This document shows positions 15,501 through 23,100 of a stretch of DNA of 64,000 nucleotides, piece by piece. The notes under the pieces are model-generated. The model searched no databases, was not told the origin of the DNA, and saw nothing but the letters and a program-made list of their open reading frames with translations. Origin of the DNA: Leptasterias polaris (Eukaryota > Echinodermata > Asteroidea > Forcipulatida > Asteriidae). Position numbers and translations under genes: made by a program. The stretch is taken from positions 5,281,001 to 5,345,000 of the forward strand of contig JAZGTN010000015.1 in assembly GCA_037783415.1 (NCBI GenBank). The letters run 5' to 3'. Each line of letters opens with the position of its first letter. Within the stretch, counting starts at the first letter, position 1.

Positions 15501-18500
15501 ACAATAAGTACAAACTACATATTGCATGTATTGTTGTGTGCCTGCAAGAAGGTTGTAAAAAAAAGTTACTGGAGAAAGGGCGCAAGCAAAATTGAGTAAA
15601 TGTGAAATATTGTGTTTGAAGAAAACCGAGCGTGAAAGTTTGATTTAGTTTCCTGCAATTCATTTTTAAAAAGTCATTAGGGCCTATAGGAAGGCTCAAT
15701 TCTACATGGCAATGGGAAAACTTGCATTGGAAAATCTTGAAGACTATGGGAAAATTCTAAAGGGGCGCCAAAGCCAAGACCAGTGCAACAGAGGCCATGA
15801 CCTCCATGTAGTTACAGGCCTGCACAAATGTTGGTCTTTGTCACTGTATCTAAAAGGTTTGTACACATGTACATGTATGTACACGAAGCACAATTTCTAC
15901 ATCAAATTTGTCAAAATGACATCCACTTTGAACTGTATTCTCCATTCAGTTGATCAGTGCAACTAGACATTAACAAAGCAAACTTTTTTGTAACCCTGAT
16001 GTTTTGGGGAATAAATTTACTTATTGCACATTTATAAAATCCTTGCCCTTTTGTAGAATTATCAATGTTGTCAATTTAATGGGGTGTCTTCTACCTGGTG
16101 ATTATGATAATAAATGAAACACAGATGACAAACATTTCTGTCAAGTGTCGGAATATGTAAGCACTGATAATTAGTTTCTTGTATGGTGGGAAGCGAATTG
16201 GTATGGTGTCAAGTGGGGCTTGACTGGTTAGATGTGAGGAATTGAGTACAGCAGATTTGTACATTGCGAAGAGATGATACAGGGATGGGAAAGATGTGGG
16301 GGAAACAAAATTATGTTTAAGGACTAAGGTAAAACTATACAACCTTCATTTTTGTATGGTCCCTTGAGGGATTCACCAATGATGAATTTGGGATTCTCAT
16401 TTCCCTTTGAAAGGTTTAACACGCTTACGCTGTGGTTCAAAATTCCTCACGTACTCATTTACGTACAGGTCTGATATCTTGGTTTGAATTACATGTAATC
16501 AAGGCGTCAAACTGGATACTTACTTCAATATTTGAAACCCCACATATATAAGGTAGAGATTTGTATTTTTGTTAGCATAATGAGGATTTACAGGGTAGTC
16601 GATAAAGATACAACATAAAGTCACTTTCAAAAATGTCAGCTGATTACAGAGAAACATGAGAAAACAGCAAAGACTGTCACAGTGTTGCGGCGGGTACCAA
16701 TGGCATCTCATCCCACAGCATTCTGCATTCACCACGGAAATTTGAATCTCTAAAACTCGCCTTGACGTACTTTTACTGATTTATAATAAATTGGGGCATT
16801 TCAGATGGAATAATTTTGCAGGATGCCCAACCAATAATAAAATCTTTATTCTAAAACAAGTAAGCTAGTTTGGATACAAACTACACAATCTTTTATTAGG
16901 GTCATTACCAAAGCATGAATATAGGTACCTTTAAATGTTAGAAGGGTGTTTGGTTAAAATTTCTGGGATTTTTTGGGGGGGATGATAGTAGTTTTACACA
17001 AAAAGATAGTTACATGAAACAACAATCTTTGCCCAATTTAGAGTTTGAGACAATGACACTGCGGTAATTCAATTTTGTTTTTGTTCACAAAGATTTATAA
17101 AGATTTTCAGTGTCACTTTAAATCTTTATAAATCTTTGTAAACAAAATTAGTGGTAGTGATAATTATTATTAATATTAATAATACTATCAAATCTGAAGT
17201 ATTTTTGTCCTGATGCTGGGTAACTAAGAATTATTTTGGTGCCTGTTGTTTCTGGCTCCCTGCAAAGGGGACAATAAGCTAGGGATGTATGCCAAATTAC
17301 TGAACAGGCTATACATGTAGTTAAAGTGATCCCTTAATACAGACACATTTTTGCTGACCCGTGGCTTCAATCCTCTCATATCTTTTTCTCCCATGTTACT
17401 GAACACTAAACCAGGCCATTTTTTGGACTTAGATAAGATTGGAATGCCTGACCCCAGCAATAGACCATTTCACGGTAAGATGCACCACGTTGGTGCATTA
17501 TTTATTTCAAACTCTATAAAACTTAATAATCGCACTTGACACACAGCGTGAGAAGCGTGAGAAGTGTGTATGAAGTTACGAATCGGGTAAATGTCCGCTC
17601 AAAATAAACAATGCACCCTGGCACATGGGCCATATTACCGTGAAAGGGTCTACTACTAGTACTAGTACTAGTAGTACAGTACAGTACTAGTATACCAAAG
17701 TCCTTGCGAATCCTTCACTTCTATTCTAATCTATGGCAATTGGCTAGGATTTGGGGGCTTACTTTTTACTGTACAGACTACCGGTTAATCTGAAAAAGAT
17801 TGATTGATCGACGATTGATTGTTTCTATGTTTGTGTAATTAGGTTAATACTAATACAGAATGTAATTTTCATTTTTTTTATCAGATAATAATTTAGATAC
17901 TTATTGTCCACAAAATAATTGTTGGATGGTACATTGCTTCATCACTCATCGTCTGTTGAATTTTAAATTTGATGCTTGTCAACACAAGCATTTTGATAAT
18001 ATAATGCTTCAATATAAACACTGAAGTGACCGACAATTAATTAATCACTCATCACTCATCGTCTGTTGAATTTTAAATTTGATGCTTGTCAACACAAGCA
18101 TTTTGATAATATAATGCTTCAATATAAACACTGAAGTGACCGACAATTAATTAATTGTGTAATTAAGGGCACAGGTAAAAACACGTGAACAGTTCACCTC
18201 TGAATATAATTTTGTTTTTACCCTACACAATGTGTGTTATTAGCACTGTATACTCAGTACTTTCCAGAGTTCTGTGAAAAAAATACACAGGCAAATCACT
18301 CGGCTGGGATTCGAACCCACGACCTTTGCATTGCTAGAGCAGATGTCTTTTTTTTCTTCACATAACTCGGTAAAGTACTGAGTATACAGTGCTTAACACA
18401 CATCCTGTAGGGTAAAAACAAAATTATATTCATCCCCGATGCAAAAATTTACATCTATTAAGTTCACCTCTGAGTCGGACCGGAGCCATTTTCCAAATAA

Positions 18501-19082
18501 AGCAAACAATGTTATTGTTCAACTTTATTAGTCAAACAAAGGCACTCATTGACCACCTAAACTCCATCTTGGTCTGACCAATCATTGTTATTTTTTACTT
18601 GAAACTAAATTGTCACTGGAAACCCTTGTCGCTTATCGTTGAGCCTTACTGTTTGAAGTAATCCTGTCTGAAACAATTTATGTAATAATAGGCTAGAGAA
18701 AATAACTTGTCTTACTTTCAAGTTTTAATTTTAAAAAGTTGTCTCAAAATGTTGACAGATAATCACTTCACCAAGGCATGTTCACTTTCAGAGAAATGTA
18801 TTGAATTTTACATTATCACTATCAATCATCACACTCACAGCATTGTTATCTGCCCAGTGCTAGGCTGCATCATTCAGAATTGACAAGATATTTAATTGGT
18901 CGGCAACATCAAACTTCAAATTCAAAGCCAAATTCAATTGCATTCAAGCTTTAGAAATAATGAGGAAAGGATGGATGGTTTGTCAAAATTTACTGACTAC
19001 GTACGTAGTAAACCATCGGCATACTTACCGTTCCTTCTGGTAAATCTGATATCGAATCTTCATTCATAGTACTGATCTCCAT
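466..19082 (-). CDS. BTRC: beta-TrCP (Slimb) F-box/WD40 protein, 5' part of gene
   Basis: Substrate receptor of the SCF (Skp1-Cul1-F-box) ubiquitin ligase, which recognises phosphorylated DSG degrons such as those in beta-catenin and IkappaB. Exons in transcript order: 19082-19029, 7776-7560, 6035-5849, 4618-4525, 2652-2515, 584-466 (phases 0,1,0,0,2 at successive junctions, all consistent). About 269 codons are visible. Domains in order: a short acidic N-terminus (18 aa), the homodimerisation D domain (motif [17 protein letters not shown]), the F-box ([18 protein letters not shown]), a linker (GQYLF, IIQDIE), then WD40 repeat 1 ([20 protein letters not shown]) and part of repeat 2 ([16 protein letters not shown]). 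The Arg of GLRDN and the Ser residues of HTGSV and GSSDS correspond, from memory of the human structure, to phosphodegron contacts. The remaining WD40 repeats lie beyond the left edge. Vertebrates have two paralogs (BTRC, FBXW11); a single invertebrate ortholog is likely. The symbol follows the human name. Confidence 0.95.
590..615. repeat. (AAAT)n microsatellite
   Basis: About six units of AAAT lie immediately upstream (in transcript sense) of the WD40 exon acceptor at 584. The A-rich plus strand supplies the T-rich tract of that acceptor. Confidence 0.85.
616..2023. other. beta-TrCP intron, no gene seen
   Basis: AT-rich intronic sequence. Only short open frames without conserved motifs were found, and no repeat that I could match elsewhere in the window. 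Confidence 0.6.
2024..2220 (-). mobile_element. MITE-like element with CAGAGCTGCCAA ends
   Basis: One end reads CAGAGCTGCCAACATTTGCA and the other ends in ACTTGGCAG. The interior (AATCAGGGAGA, ACATAATAGGGACAAAGTT) is the reverse complement of the copy at 25836-26031. The short inverted ends and the repeated interior support a non-autonomous DNA transposon. The ends are hAT-like in style, but no 8-bp duplication was found. Confidence 0.6.
2515..2652 (-). CDS. BTRC: beta-TrCP exon: WD40 repeat 1
   Basis: Encodes [40 protein letters not shown] and NTIK, 46 codons in phase 0. It is colinear with human ESNWRCG and [11 protein letters not shown]. It carries the Tyr and the Arg that contact the phosphodegron in the human protein. 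Confidence 0.95.
2935..3035 (-). repeat. dispersed repeat, GGCCTTGGTGCCCCTT family
   Basis: Contains TGGCCTCTGTTGCACC followed by GGCCTTGGTGCCCCTTCAGA and the motif AAGTTTCCC. Related copies in either orientation lie near 6880, 10785, 12925, 15175, 15655, 27320 and 55025. Confidence 0.6.
3036..4524. other. beta-TrCP intron, T-rich on plus strand
   Basis: The stretch 3550-4450 is conspicuously pyrimidine-rich on the plus strand. It contains a small direct repeat (GTTAGAGAGCTT twice, 4450-4474). No conserved coding motif was found in the open frames. Confidence 0.5.
4525..4618 (-). CDS. BTRC: beta-TrCP exon: F-box to WD40 linker
   Basis: Encodes [20 protein letters not shown] and [11 protein letters not shown]. 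It matches the human linker (DQYLF..., SLYPKIIQDIE), with a divergent middle. Acceptor TTTGCAAACAG, donor GAG|GTAAGA, ends in phase 0. Confidence 0.93.
4857..4927. repeat. two-copy tandem repeat of about 35 bp
   Basis: Two adjacent copies differ at a few bases: TTTGCAAACATGACTTCGGA then TTTGCATACATGACTCCGGA, each followed by AGAGCTGA. They lie in the intron between the linker and F-box exons. Confidence 0.75.
5160..5640 (+). repeat. dispersed repeat, copy 1 of the AAATGCCACTGTGTTTGATA family
   Basis: Shares with 31985-32415 a colinear series of blocks: AATGCCACTGTGTTTGATAC, AAGTGCAATTTTTTGTCAAA, AGAGAATTTTCAGTTC and TCTGAAAGAGTA. Ends are uncertain. It does not encode a recognisable protein. 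Confidence 0.7.
5849..6035 (-). CDS. BTRC: beta-TrCP exon: F-box
   Basis: Encodes the F-box core ([51 protein letters not shown]). This is the Skp1-binding surface and is almost identical to the vertebrate sequence. The acceptor is CCAACAG and the donor TG|GTGAGT, leaving a two-base carry that completes the Trp of RRGW in the next exon. Confidence 0.96.
6036..7427. other. beta-TrCP intron before F-box exon
   Basis: Intronic. The only feature I can name is a GGCCTTGGTGCC-family repeat copy at about 6880-6975. A short G run occurs at 7303-7317. Confidence 0.5.
7428..7512 (-). repeat. tRNA-derived SINE head fragment
   Basis: In minus sense it contains GGCCGAGCAATT, CTCAAGCTCTGGTGTTTCTG and GGGTTTGAGTCC-like segments. 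This is a degraded copy of the same unit as 7965-8143. It lies just downstream (in transcript sense) of the D-domain exon donor. Confidence 0.6.
7560..7776 (-). CDS. BTRC: beta-TrCP exon: D domain
   Basis: Polypyrimidine acceptor (TTCTCTTCCTTCCAG) and A|GTGAGT donor. It encodes 72 codons with [19 protein letters not shown] and [20 protein letters not shown], which match the vertebrate D domain ([20 protein letters not shown]) nearly residue for residue. It ends in phase 1 just before the F-box. Confidence 0.95.
7965..8143 (-). repeat. tRNA-derived SINE copy
   Basis: In minus sense the tRNA-like head (TGGCCGAGCGATTAAGAGCA, then CAAGCTCTGGTG, then GGGTTTGAGTCCCGGTCATT) is followed by the body AGCAAGGAATAC and TGGGACAGCGGTAGGTCCC. 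It sits in beta-TrCP intron 1. Confidence 0.7.
8144..10784. other. beta-TrCP intron 1, mostly featureless
   Basis: No gene found. Present are a G run at 8217-8226, ACATGTACATGTA palindromes at about 8177 and 10005, a NotI site (GCGGCCGC) at 9833, and a GC-richer patch at 9950-10180. Confidence 0.5.
10785..10910 (+). repeat. dispersed GGCCTTGGTGCC-family repeat
   Basis: Begins CAGGCCTGGAATTTCATCTT and ends in GGGGCACCGAGACCAAGACC followed by AGGCC. Same block order as the copies at 15655 and 27320. Confidence 0.55.
11081..11178. repeat. A-rich low-complexity pair
   Basis: Two poly-A runs of about 17-26 bp flank a short GC-rich segment, with GGATTACGGATTT occurring twice nearby (11041-11056 and 11117-11131). 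Possibly two poly-A-tailed insertions. Confidence 0.5.
11985..12024. repeat. (AAAC)n microsatellite
   Basis: About nine AAAC units lie in beta-TrCP intron 1. Confidence 0.9.
12348..12697 (-). repeat. tRNA-Leu-derived SINE, full-length copy
   Basis: Read on the minus strand, the head is TCATGGCCGAGTGGTTTAGA (A box), TTCAAGTTCTGGTGG (Leu-CAA-like anticodon arm), GTGTGGGTTCGAGTCCCGGT (B box). The body is CTTGAGCAAGACACT, TAAATGGGTACCTGCGAGGG and GGGAGCTGAGAAAGATTAAA. The tail is GCGCATTGAGACGTTATTGT and a TTATTATT run. The same order occurs at 53443-53803 and, on the plus strand, at 24345-24672 and 28213-28482. Length is about 350 bp. Pol III A and B boxes support a SINE and not a tRNA gene. 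Confidence 0.88.
12925..12990 (+). repeat. dispersed GGCCTTGGTGCC-family repeat fragment
   Basis: Reads ATCAAGGCCAAGACCAGGGC then AACGGAGGCAGTGGCCTCTG. This is the central block of the family only. Confidence 0.5.
13048..13165. repeat. imperfect GTTAGC-rich short repeat
   Basis: GTTAGCAGCGAA occurs twice in tandem, and shorter GTTAGC(T/A)-type units recur to 13165. Confidence 0.6.
13767..13787. repeat. (CA)n microsatellite
   Basis: A run of about nine CA dinucleotides followed by TGTGTG. A second short CA run lies at 13932-13945. Confidence 0.85.
14150..14410 (-). repeat. degraded tRNA-derived SINE with C-homopolymer
   Basis: In minus sense it contains TGGCTGAGCGGTTAAGAGCA, CTGATATTTCTGATCAGCAG, GGGTTCAAGTCCATG and CTTGAGCAAGCTACT. 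The segment 14247-14262 is a C run on the plus strand. Confidence 0.65.
15175..15270 (+). repeat. dispersed GGCCTTGGTGCC-family repeat
   Basis: Contains GGAACATTTCAAGGGGCACC, AAGGCAATGACCAGGGGCAT and TGGAGGCAATTAGCCTC. Confidence 0.5.
15655..15830 (+). repeat. dispersed GGCCTTGGTGCC-family repeat, longest copy
   Basis: Reads ATGGGAAAACTTGCATTGG, AAAATTCTAAAGGGGCGCC, AAGCCAAGACCAGTGCAACA, GAGGCCATGACCTCC, GTTACAGGCCTG. It gives the best view of the family's block order. Confidence 0.6.
15831..17060. other. beta-TrCP intron 1, featureless stretch
   Basis: AT-rich. It contains an ACATGTACATGTATGTAC palindromic patch at 15864-15881 and nothing else I can name. Confidence 0.5.
17079..17147. repeat. 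short hairpin (inverted repeat)
   Basis: TTTTTGTTCACAAAGATTTA followed by TAAAGATTT is mirrored by AAATCTTTATAAATCTTTG and TAAACAAAA with a loop of about 14 bases. It could fold as one RNA or DNA hairpin of about 28 bp. Confidence 0.75.
17463..17650. mobile_element. TA-flanked MITE
   Basis: Inverted ends GACCATTTCACGGTAA and TTACCGTGAAAGGGTC, directly flanked on both sides by TA (17461-17462 and 17651-17652). About 190 bp and non-coding. TA duplications fit Tc1/mariner-like or PIF-type non-autonomous elements. A palindromic ACTAGT run follows. Confidence 0.75.
17651..17692. repeat. palindromic TACTAG low-complexity run
   Basis: Repeated ACTAGT/AGTACT units, self-complementary throughout, adjacent to the MITE's right end. 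Confidence 0.7.
17941..18155. repeat. 110-bp tandem duplication
   Basis: The block beginning ATCACTCATCGTCTGTTGAA and ending CCGACAATTAATTAA occurs twice head to tail with an exact 110-bp offset and no mismatch that I could see. It must be recent or maintained by conversion. An 11-bp AATCACTCATC seed lies at the junction. Confidence 0.93.
18200..18440. repeat. foldback repeat with tRNA-like core (SINE family C)
   Basis: Outer arms of about 80 bp are inverted: AATATAATTTTGTTTTTACC and ACTGTATACTCAGTACTTTC at the left, and AAGTACTGAGTATACAGTGC and GGTAAAAACAAAATTATATT at the right. Between them, read in minus sense, are TCTGCTCTAGCAATGCAAAG and GTCGTGGGTTCGAATCCCAG, a tRNA-like segment. The same core and arm occur at 59680-59955. 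Confidence 0.8.
19029..19082 (-). CDS. BTRC: beta-TrCP first coding exon (start codon)
   Basis: Encodes [18 protein letters not shown], followed by a perfect GTAAGT donor (ACTTAC at 19023-19028 on the plus strand). It ends in phase 0 and the D-domain exon begins in phase 0, so the two join directly across an intron of about 11.25 kb. The Met-rich acidic start resembles the N-termini of FBXW11 and Slimb in style only, so assignment rests on position, phase and splice site. An extra small exon in the long intron cannot be excluded. Confidence 0.65.
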
Positions 19083-19106
19083 GTTGCAGTTTATTTTTTT
19101 TTCAAA

Positions 19107-19364
19107 TTAAGTCCAGTTTGATGCAAGAAAAAGTGTAAAACCTTGGTTGAATGTCGGCAGCTCACACGGATAAAACAAATGGGCAACGAAAATCTCATAA
19201 GGATGACAAACACCACACAAACACACTGAGTTTATTCCACACAGTGCATTAACCATGGCATTAGAGTTCGTGTTGTGGATATTCGCTGGTCCCGTTATAT
19301 TTTTGTTACACAAATTCTCAATGAAGGGAACCATTGAGGCTTCCCTGAATGTTGATGACGTCAC
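19107..19364 (-). other. possible upstream ORF in beta-TrCP 5' leader
   Basis: An 85-codon ATG-initiated frame ends 25 bp before the beta-TrCP ATG on the same strand. It resembles no family known to me. If transcription starts upstream of 19364, it would act as a uORF; if it starts downstream, this is untranscribed promoter DNA. Confidence 0.3.
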
Positions 19365-19379
19365 TGAACTACCGGAAAT
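19356..19379. promoter_or_regulatory. CRE and ETS motifs
   Basis: TGACGTCA lies next to ACCGGAAAT, 7 bp apart. This is a common arrangement in TATA-less housekeeping promoters, about 280 bp upstream of the beta-TrCP start codon. Confidence 0.5.
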
Positions 19380-19732
19380 TCGAGATAAAAATGAATAGCA
19401 TCAACATTTACCATAAAACTCATCATTTTTTTTATTTATTTCATAAAATGTTAAATTGTTTATTTATTTTAACTCTGTTTTGTTCATATCAGTGAGACAG
19501 ATTTCTTGATATGTACGGAAAAAAAACAACAACAAAGACGGTAGTCGGGTTCCAACTATTTAAGTCTTAACTCTAAACTTCTCATTTCTGTACAGCGTAT
19601 GATGGCGCCAATCTGATTCATGCAGTGAGCATTCGCTAGAGATGAGGCGATGAATCATGATTTTCAAGGCAAGAGCTAGTCTTGATTCAAGACGTATCTC
19701 TTGTGTTATTAATACCTTCCAATGATTCATCG

Positions 19733-19746
19733 CCACAAGAGGGCGC
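19733..19746 (+). promoter_or_regulatory. CTCF-like motif, forward
   Basis: CCACAAGAGGGCGC matches the CTCF core (CCASNAGRKGGCRS) at all constrained positions. It sits in the divergent promoter and pairs with the reverse motif at 19909. Confidence 0.45.
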
Positions 19747-19908
19747 GCTCTCACCGCTCAGTCTCAGTCGTGAGAGTTCGCTGTCCTGTGATGATGATAG
19801 CGGTTCTCTCGGGGCATGGGGGTGACTGCTGATAGCGGTTTGTGCATTGATCTAAACTTTGTCCTATCCAGTCAGTATATAATGGAGATTAATGGTGGGT
19901 GGTTGATA

Positions 19909-19922
19909 GCGCCCTCTAGTGG
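19909..19922 (-). promoter_or_regulatory. CTCF-like motif, reverse
   Basis: The plus strand reads GCGCCCTCTAGTGG, the reverse complement of CCACTAGAGGGCGC, a textbook CTCF core. With the forward motif at 19733 the two point toward each other, 162 bp apart. Confidence 0.5.
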
Positions 19923-20149
19923 CGACTCTTTCAGCGATGGAAATTAATAGCAGGACAGGAGTAGAGCTTTCAAGACAAGAACCAACAGGAGCGTCTTGAA
20001 CCAAGACTAGGCAAGAGCTAGAGACCACCAACAAACCGCACAGTACACACACACAACACACAACATTATAAATGACTCAGGCAGTCGACACGTGTGGAAC
20101 GACGAGAGCTTGAGCATTGAGGGAGTGAAAAGGCTTAATAAACTACAAC

Positions 20150-20173
20150 ATGGAAGGAGATCTGCAATCTTTG
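20150..20173 (+). CDS. PBDC1: PBDC1 exon 1 (start, 8 codons)
   Basis: Encodes MEGDLQSL and ends at a GTGAGG donor. The start is chosen because phase 0 fits exon 2 and no other Met opens onto a good donor nearby. The short acidic start is not itself conserved. Confidence 0.75.
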
Positions 20174-23100
20174 GTGAGGACAGCTCTTATCAATAAAATC
20201 ACTGACATAACTTTAACTTTTTAATTATTTATTTTAAATCATATGGTTATTTATTTTAAAGTTAAAGGGAGTTTCGCCCTTTTACTATTTAGTTATTATT
20301 AAAAGCATCCTTTCTGAGTTTCTCTATTCTATTTAAAAACTTATATAAAAAAGTGAACTCTTGCCTGGTTGGTATGATTTTTTGAAAAATTTAAATAATT
20401 TATTTAAATTTATTATCATTTTAGCATGTTTAAAGACTTAAGTTAAGACAAGTCAAGTATCCTTGACCAAAGAATAGATAGAGCAAGGCAGTGTTGTTTG
20501 ACTCGAGTCCAAGACTCGGACTCGAGTCCGTCTCGAGTCACAATTTCGGTGACTCGGACTTGACTCGAGTCACGTCTGCAAAAGACTCGGACTCGGACTC
20601 GACTGTCATGACTCGGACTTGTCCCCGAGGATTTGTGACTTGCGAGTCACGTATTTTCACAAACAATACCTCTTTTAAATATTACAAACAATTCCGATGA
20701 TCCGATTGTCATTCCCGGAGTGCACATGGAGGAATATTAACGTCTAGCACAAGAAATAAGTACACTGTCGTATGGTGTTGCAAGTAATAGTGATCCTGAT
20801 TATTGTGTAGATGGCCATGTACGTACAGCTCGTGTATGTTCGATTCGTATGTTCAATATGCATTATAACACTGGGATGCACGACACCAATATTAATGCTG
20901 GTATTCTGTCAACGTTAACACCATAGCCACTGCTTGTGCTTGATGCATATTACCAGGGAAATGGCATGTCTGGTACCTGTAAAACACAGCCTGCATATTG
21001 CACTGTGATGGCTGTGTGTTGTTTGCACCAGTTTCTACACATGGTCGACACACACACACCCACACACGACGTCAAGTTTGGTCACGTCACTAGTAAAAAG
21101 TAGTACAATTTTTTTTAAATCATGGCATCTGCCGTTCCGCCCCGTATTGTTTCTTTTGGTTATACCAACTTTTAATAACAACAACTTTAACAGAACTTTG
21201 TTTAAATTAAATGTGTATTATTTTGTCATTTCCAATTCTTATTTTACGACATTTGGTTTGCAATCAATATTTAAACAAGTGACTCGTGACTCGGACTCGG
21301 ACTCGGACCAAGTGACTCGGGACTCGGACTCGGACTCGGACTCGACCCAAGTGACTTGGGACTCGGACTCGGACTCGACACAGGTGACTCGACTACAACA
21401 CTGGAGCAAGGACAGAAATGTAACATGTCTAACTTGGAGTACGAAATACTTGGTAGGGCCTACCATCATGACCATTGCCTACATTACATACAGTGTTCAA
21501 TCTATTTAAGACTATTTCATAAAAATGCAGTTATAAATATTATTTATTATTTCTTCTCATAACAAGAAATATTAACCCCCCAAAACTGAGTGATATATGG
21601 CAAAGGTCAGCTATCGCGCATAACCAGCCATCACTTCTGCCACCGAAAATCACAGGCTTCACAAAACAAGACAAGACAAACGGGATTCAAGCTTACACTC
21701 CGATGACTCAGTCACCAGAACTAACGTTCGAGGGGGTATGCTTGACTGCTTGGCCCCGACAGTCTTTTTAAATTTTGGTCCAACTGTGTCAAGCTGTCAC
21801 CTTATAGGTGACCCCAGGGGTCTGTCCTTGGCCCGTTTTTGTCATGTTTGTTAATTTTAATAAACATGAAAAAACAGGCCAATTGACTTTTATGAATTTG
21901 AGCTCGCTTCATGAAAGTTGTTAAGAATTTTAATGACATCCTTCAAATTCTTTAAAAAACTTTTTTGAAGCAAGCTCAAGTTCATCAACAAAAAATTTAG
22001 TCTCTTTTTTGCTGATGAGTTTAAGTTTTTTCACATTATTCAGACAACAGGTGATGTAGACAACGGATGATGTGTTTTATGTTTTATTTTTATTTGTCAG
22101 GGTGTGGCAGGAATGGGTGCAGCCGCCCGCGCCTTATCGACACCGGCAGAGAAATATAAAAATGATGTAAGTATTCTATATTAGGATTGCTGTCATCAAC
22201 ATGATATGACCCATCCTGTCGTAAGCGTCGATGGAGATGGCGCCTCTTACATTCATCTATGAACAGATTTGGGATGTTGTAGAGCAACTGTTGTATACCA
22301 GAATGCCAATGGGATTCCCAAAACTTGCAAATTCATGTTTTAGGACATCCTTGTAATTGTTGTATCGCAGCTGTGAGGTCAGTGGTGGGGGGGGGGGGGG
22401 GGGGGCTTCAGCAAGTTTACCATAAAGGATGTCCCTGCGTTGATTTATGTTCTGCTATACTTAGTTACCATTAAAAAATTCTGAGGAGATCCCTCAGGTG
22501 TTTAATTTTCCAAAGGCGAAAATAACGGAAAATAGACTACTGCAGGGGATCACCGTGTAAAAACGGTCAATATTTGTTTTGTAACACCCCATATACAATT
22601 GTTTCTAGACGTCTAGGTACCAAGAAGCTACCGTTGCTATGGGTGTATTACATTGGTTGCTATGGGTTTAGCAAACAGCTGCTGTTGATTTCTGGGTATA
22701 AATTTATCTAATTAGTTTTATTGAAAGATATTTATCAGACTCAAAGTCAACATTTGAACATAATTGATAATTTCTTGACTTTGGTTGGGGTTTTTTCGTT
22801 CATGATTTTACTAAAAACACAAGACAGCTTTTGTGCAATCATGAGCTTACTGGCCTGATGCTTAAACCACTGGCCTCGGGCCTGTGGTCCAGTGTACATT
22901 CCAAGCCTTGCTCAGCGCAAGGAGTCTTCAGGGCAAGTTTGTATAATTTTGTAGAAGTAAATGACATTTCAGTTTACACTCGTACAAAATATTGTTTAGA
23001 AGCCAACTTGTTTTGCTTGACTCTTTACAACAGCAAAGCCTTGAGTTGGGTTGGGCCGTCAAAGCCTACCATCATGCAGAAACGTACTTCAATGTAAGTC

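Larger units (their letters stand above)
19640..20012. repeat. nested inverted repeats in the divergent promoter
   Basis: GGCGATGAATCAT (about 19645) is mirrored by ATGATTCATCGCC (about 19722). TAGTCTTGATTCAAGACGT (about 19677) is mirrored by GCGTCTTGAACCAAGACTA (about 19990). The CTCF-like motifs lie within and between these arms, so part of this region may be a decayed mobile element. Confidence 0.55.
19083..20149. promoter_or_regulatory. divergent promoter region between beta-TrCP and PBDC1
   Basis: About 1.07 kb separate the two start codons, which face away from each other. Visible motifs are a perfect CRE (TGACGTCA, 19356-19363), an ETS-type site (ACCGGAAAT, 19371-19379), an AP-1-like TGACTCA (20073-20079), an E-box CACGTG (20089-20094), and two CTCF-like motifs. 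No TATA box is well placed. Motif matches are seen; function is inferred. Confidence 0.6.

Noticed and set aside
21239..21475. Ser-Glu or Asp-Ser repeat proteins from the GACTCG arrays
   Set aside because: Pure consequence of the hexamer repeat inside PBDC1 intron 1; no splice or start context.
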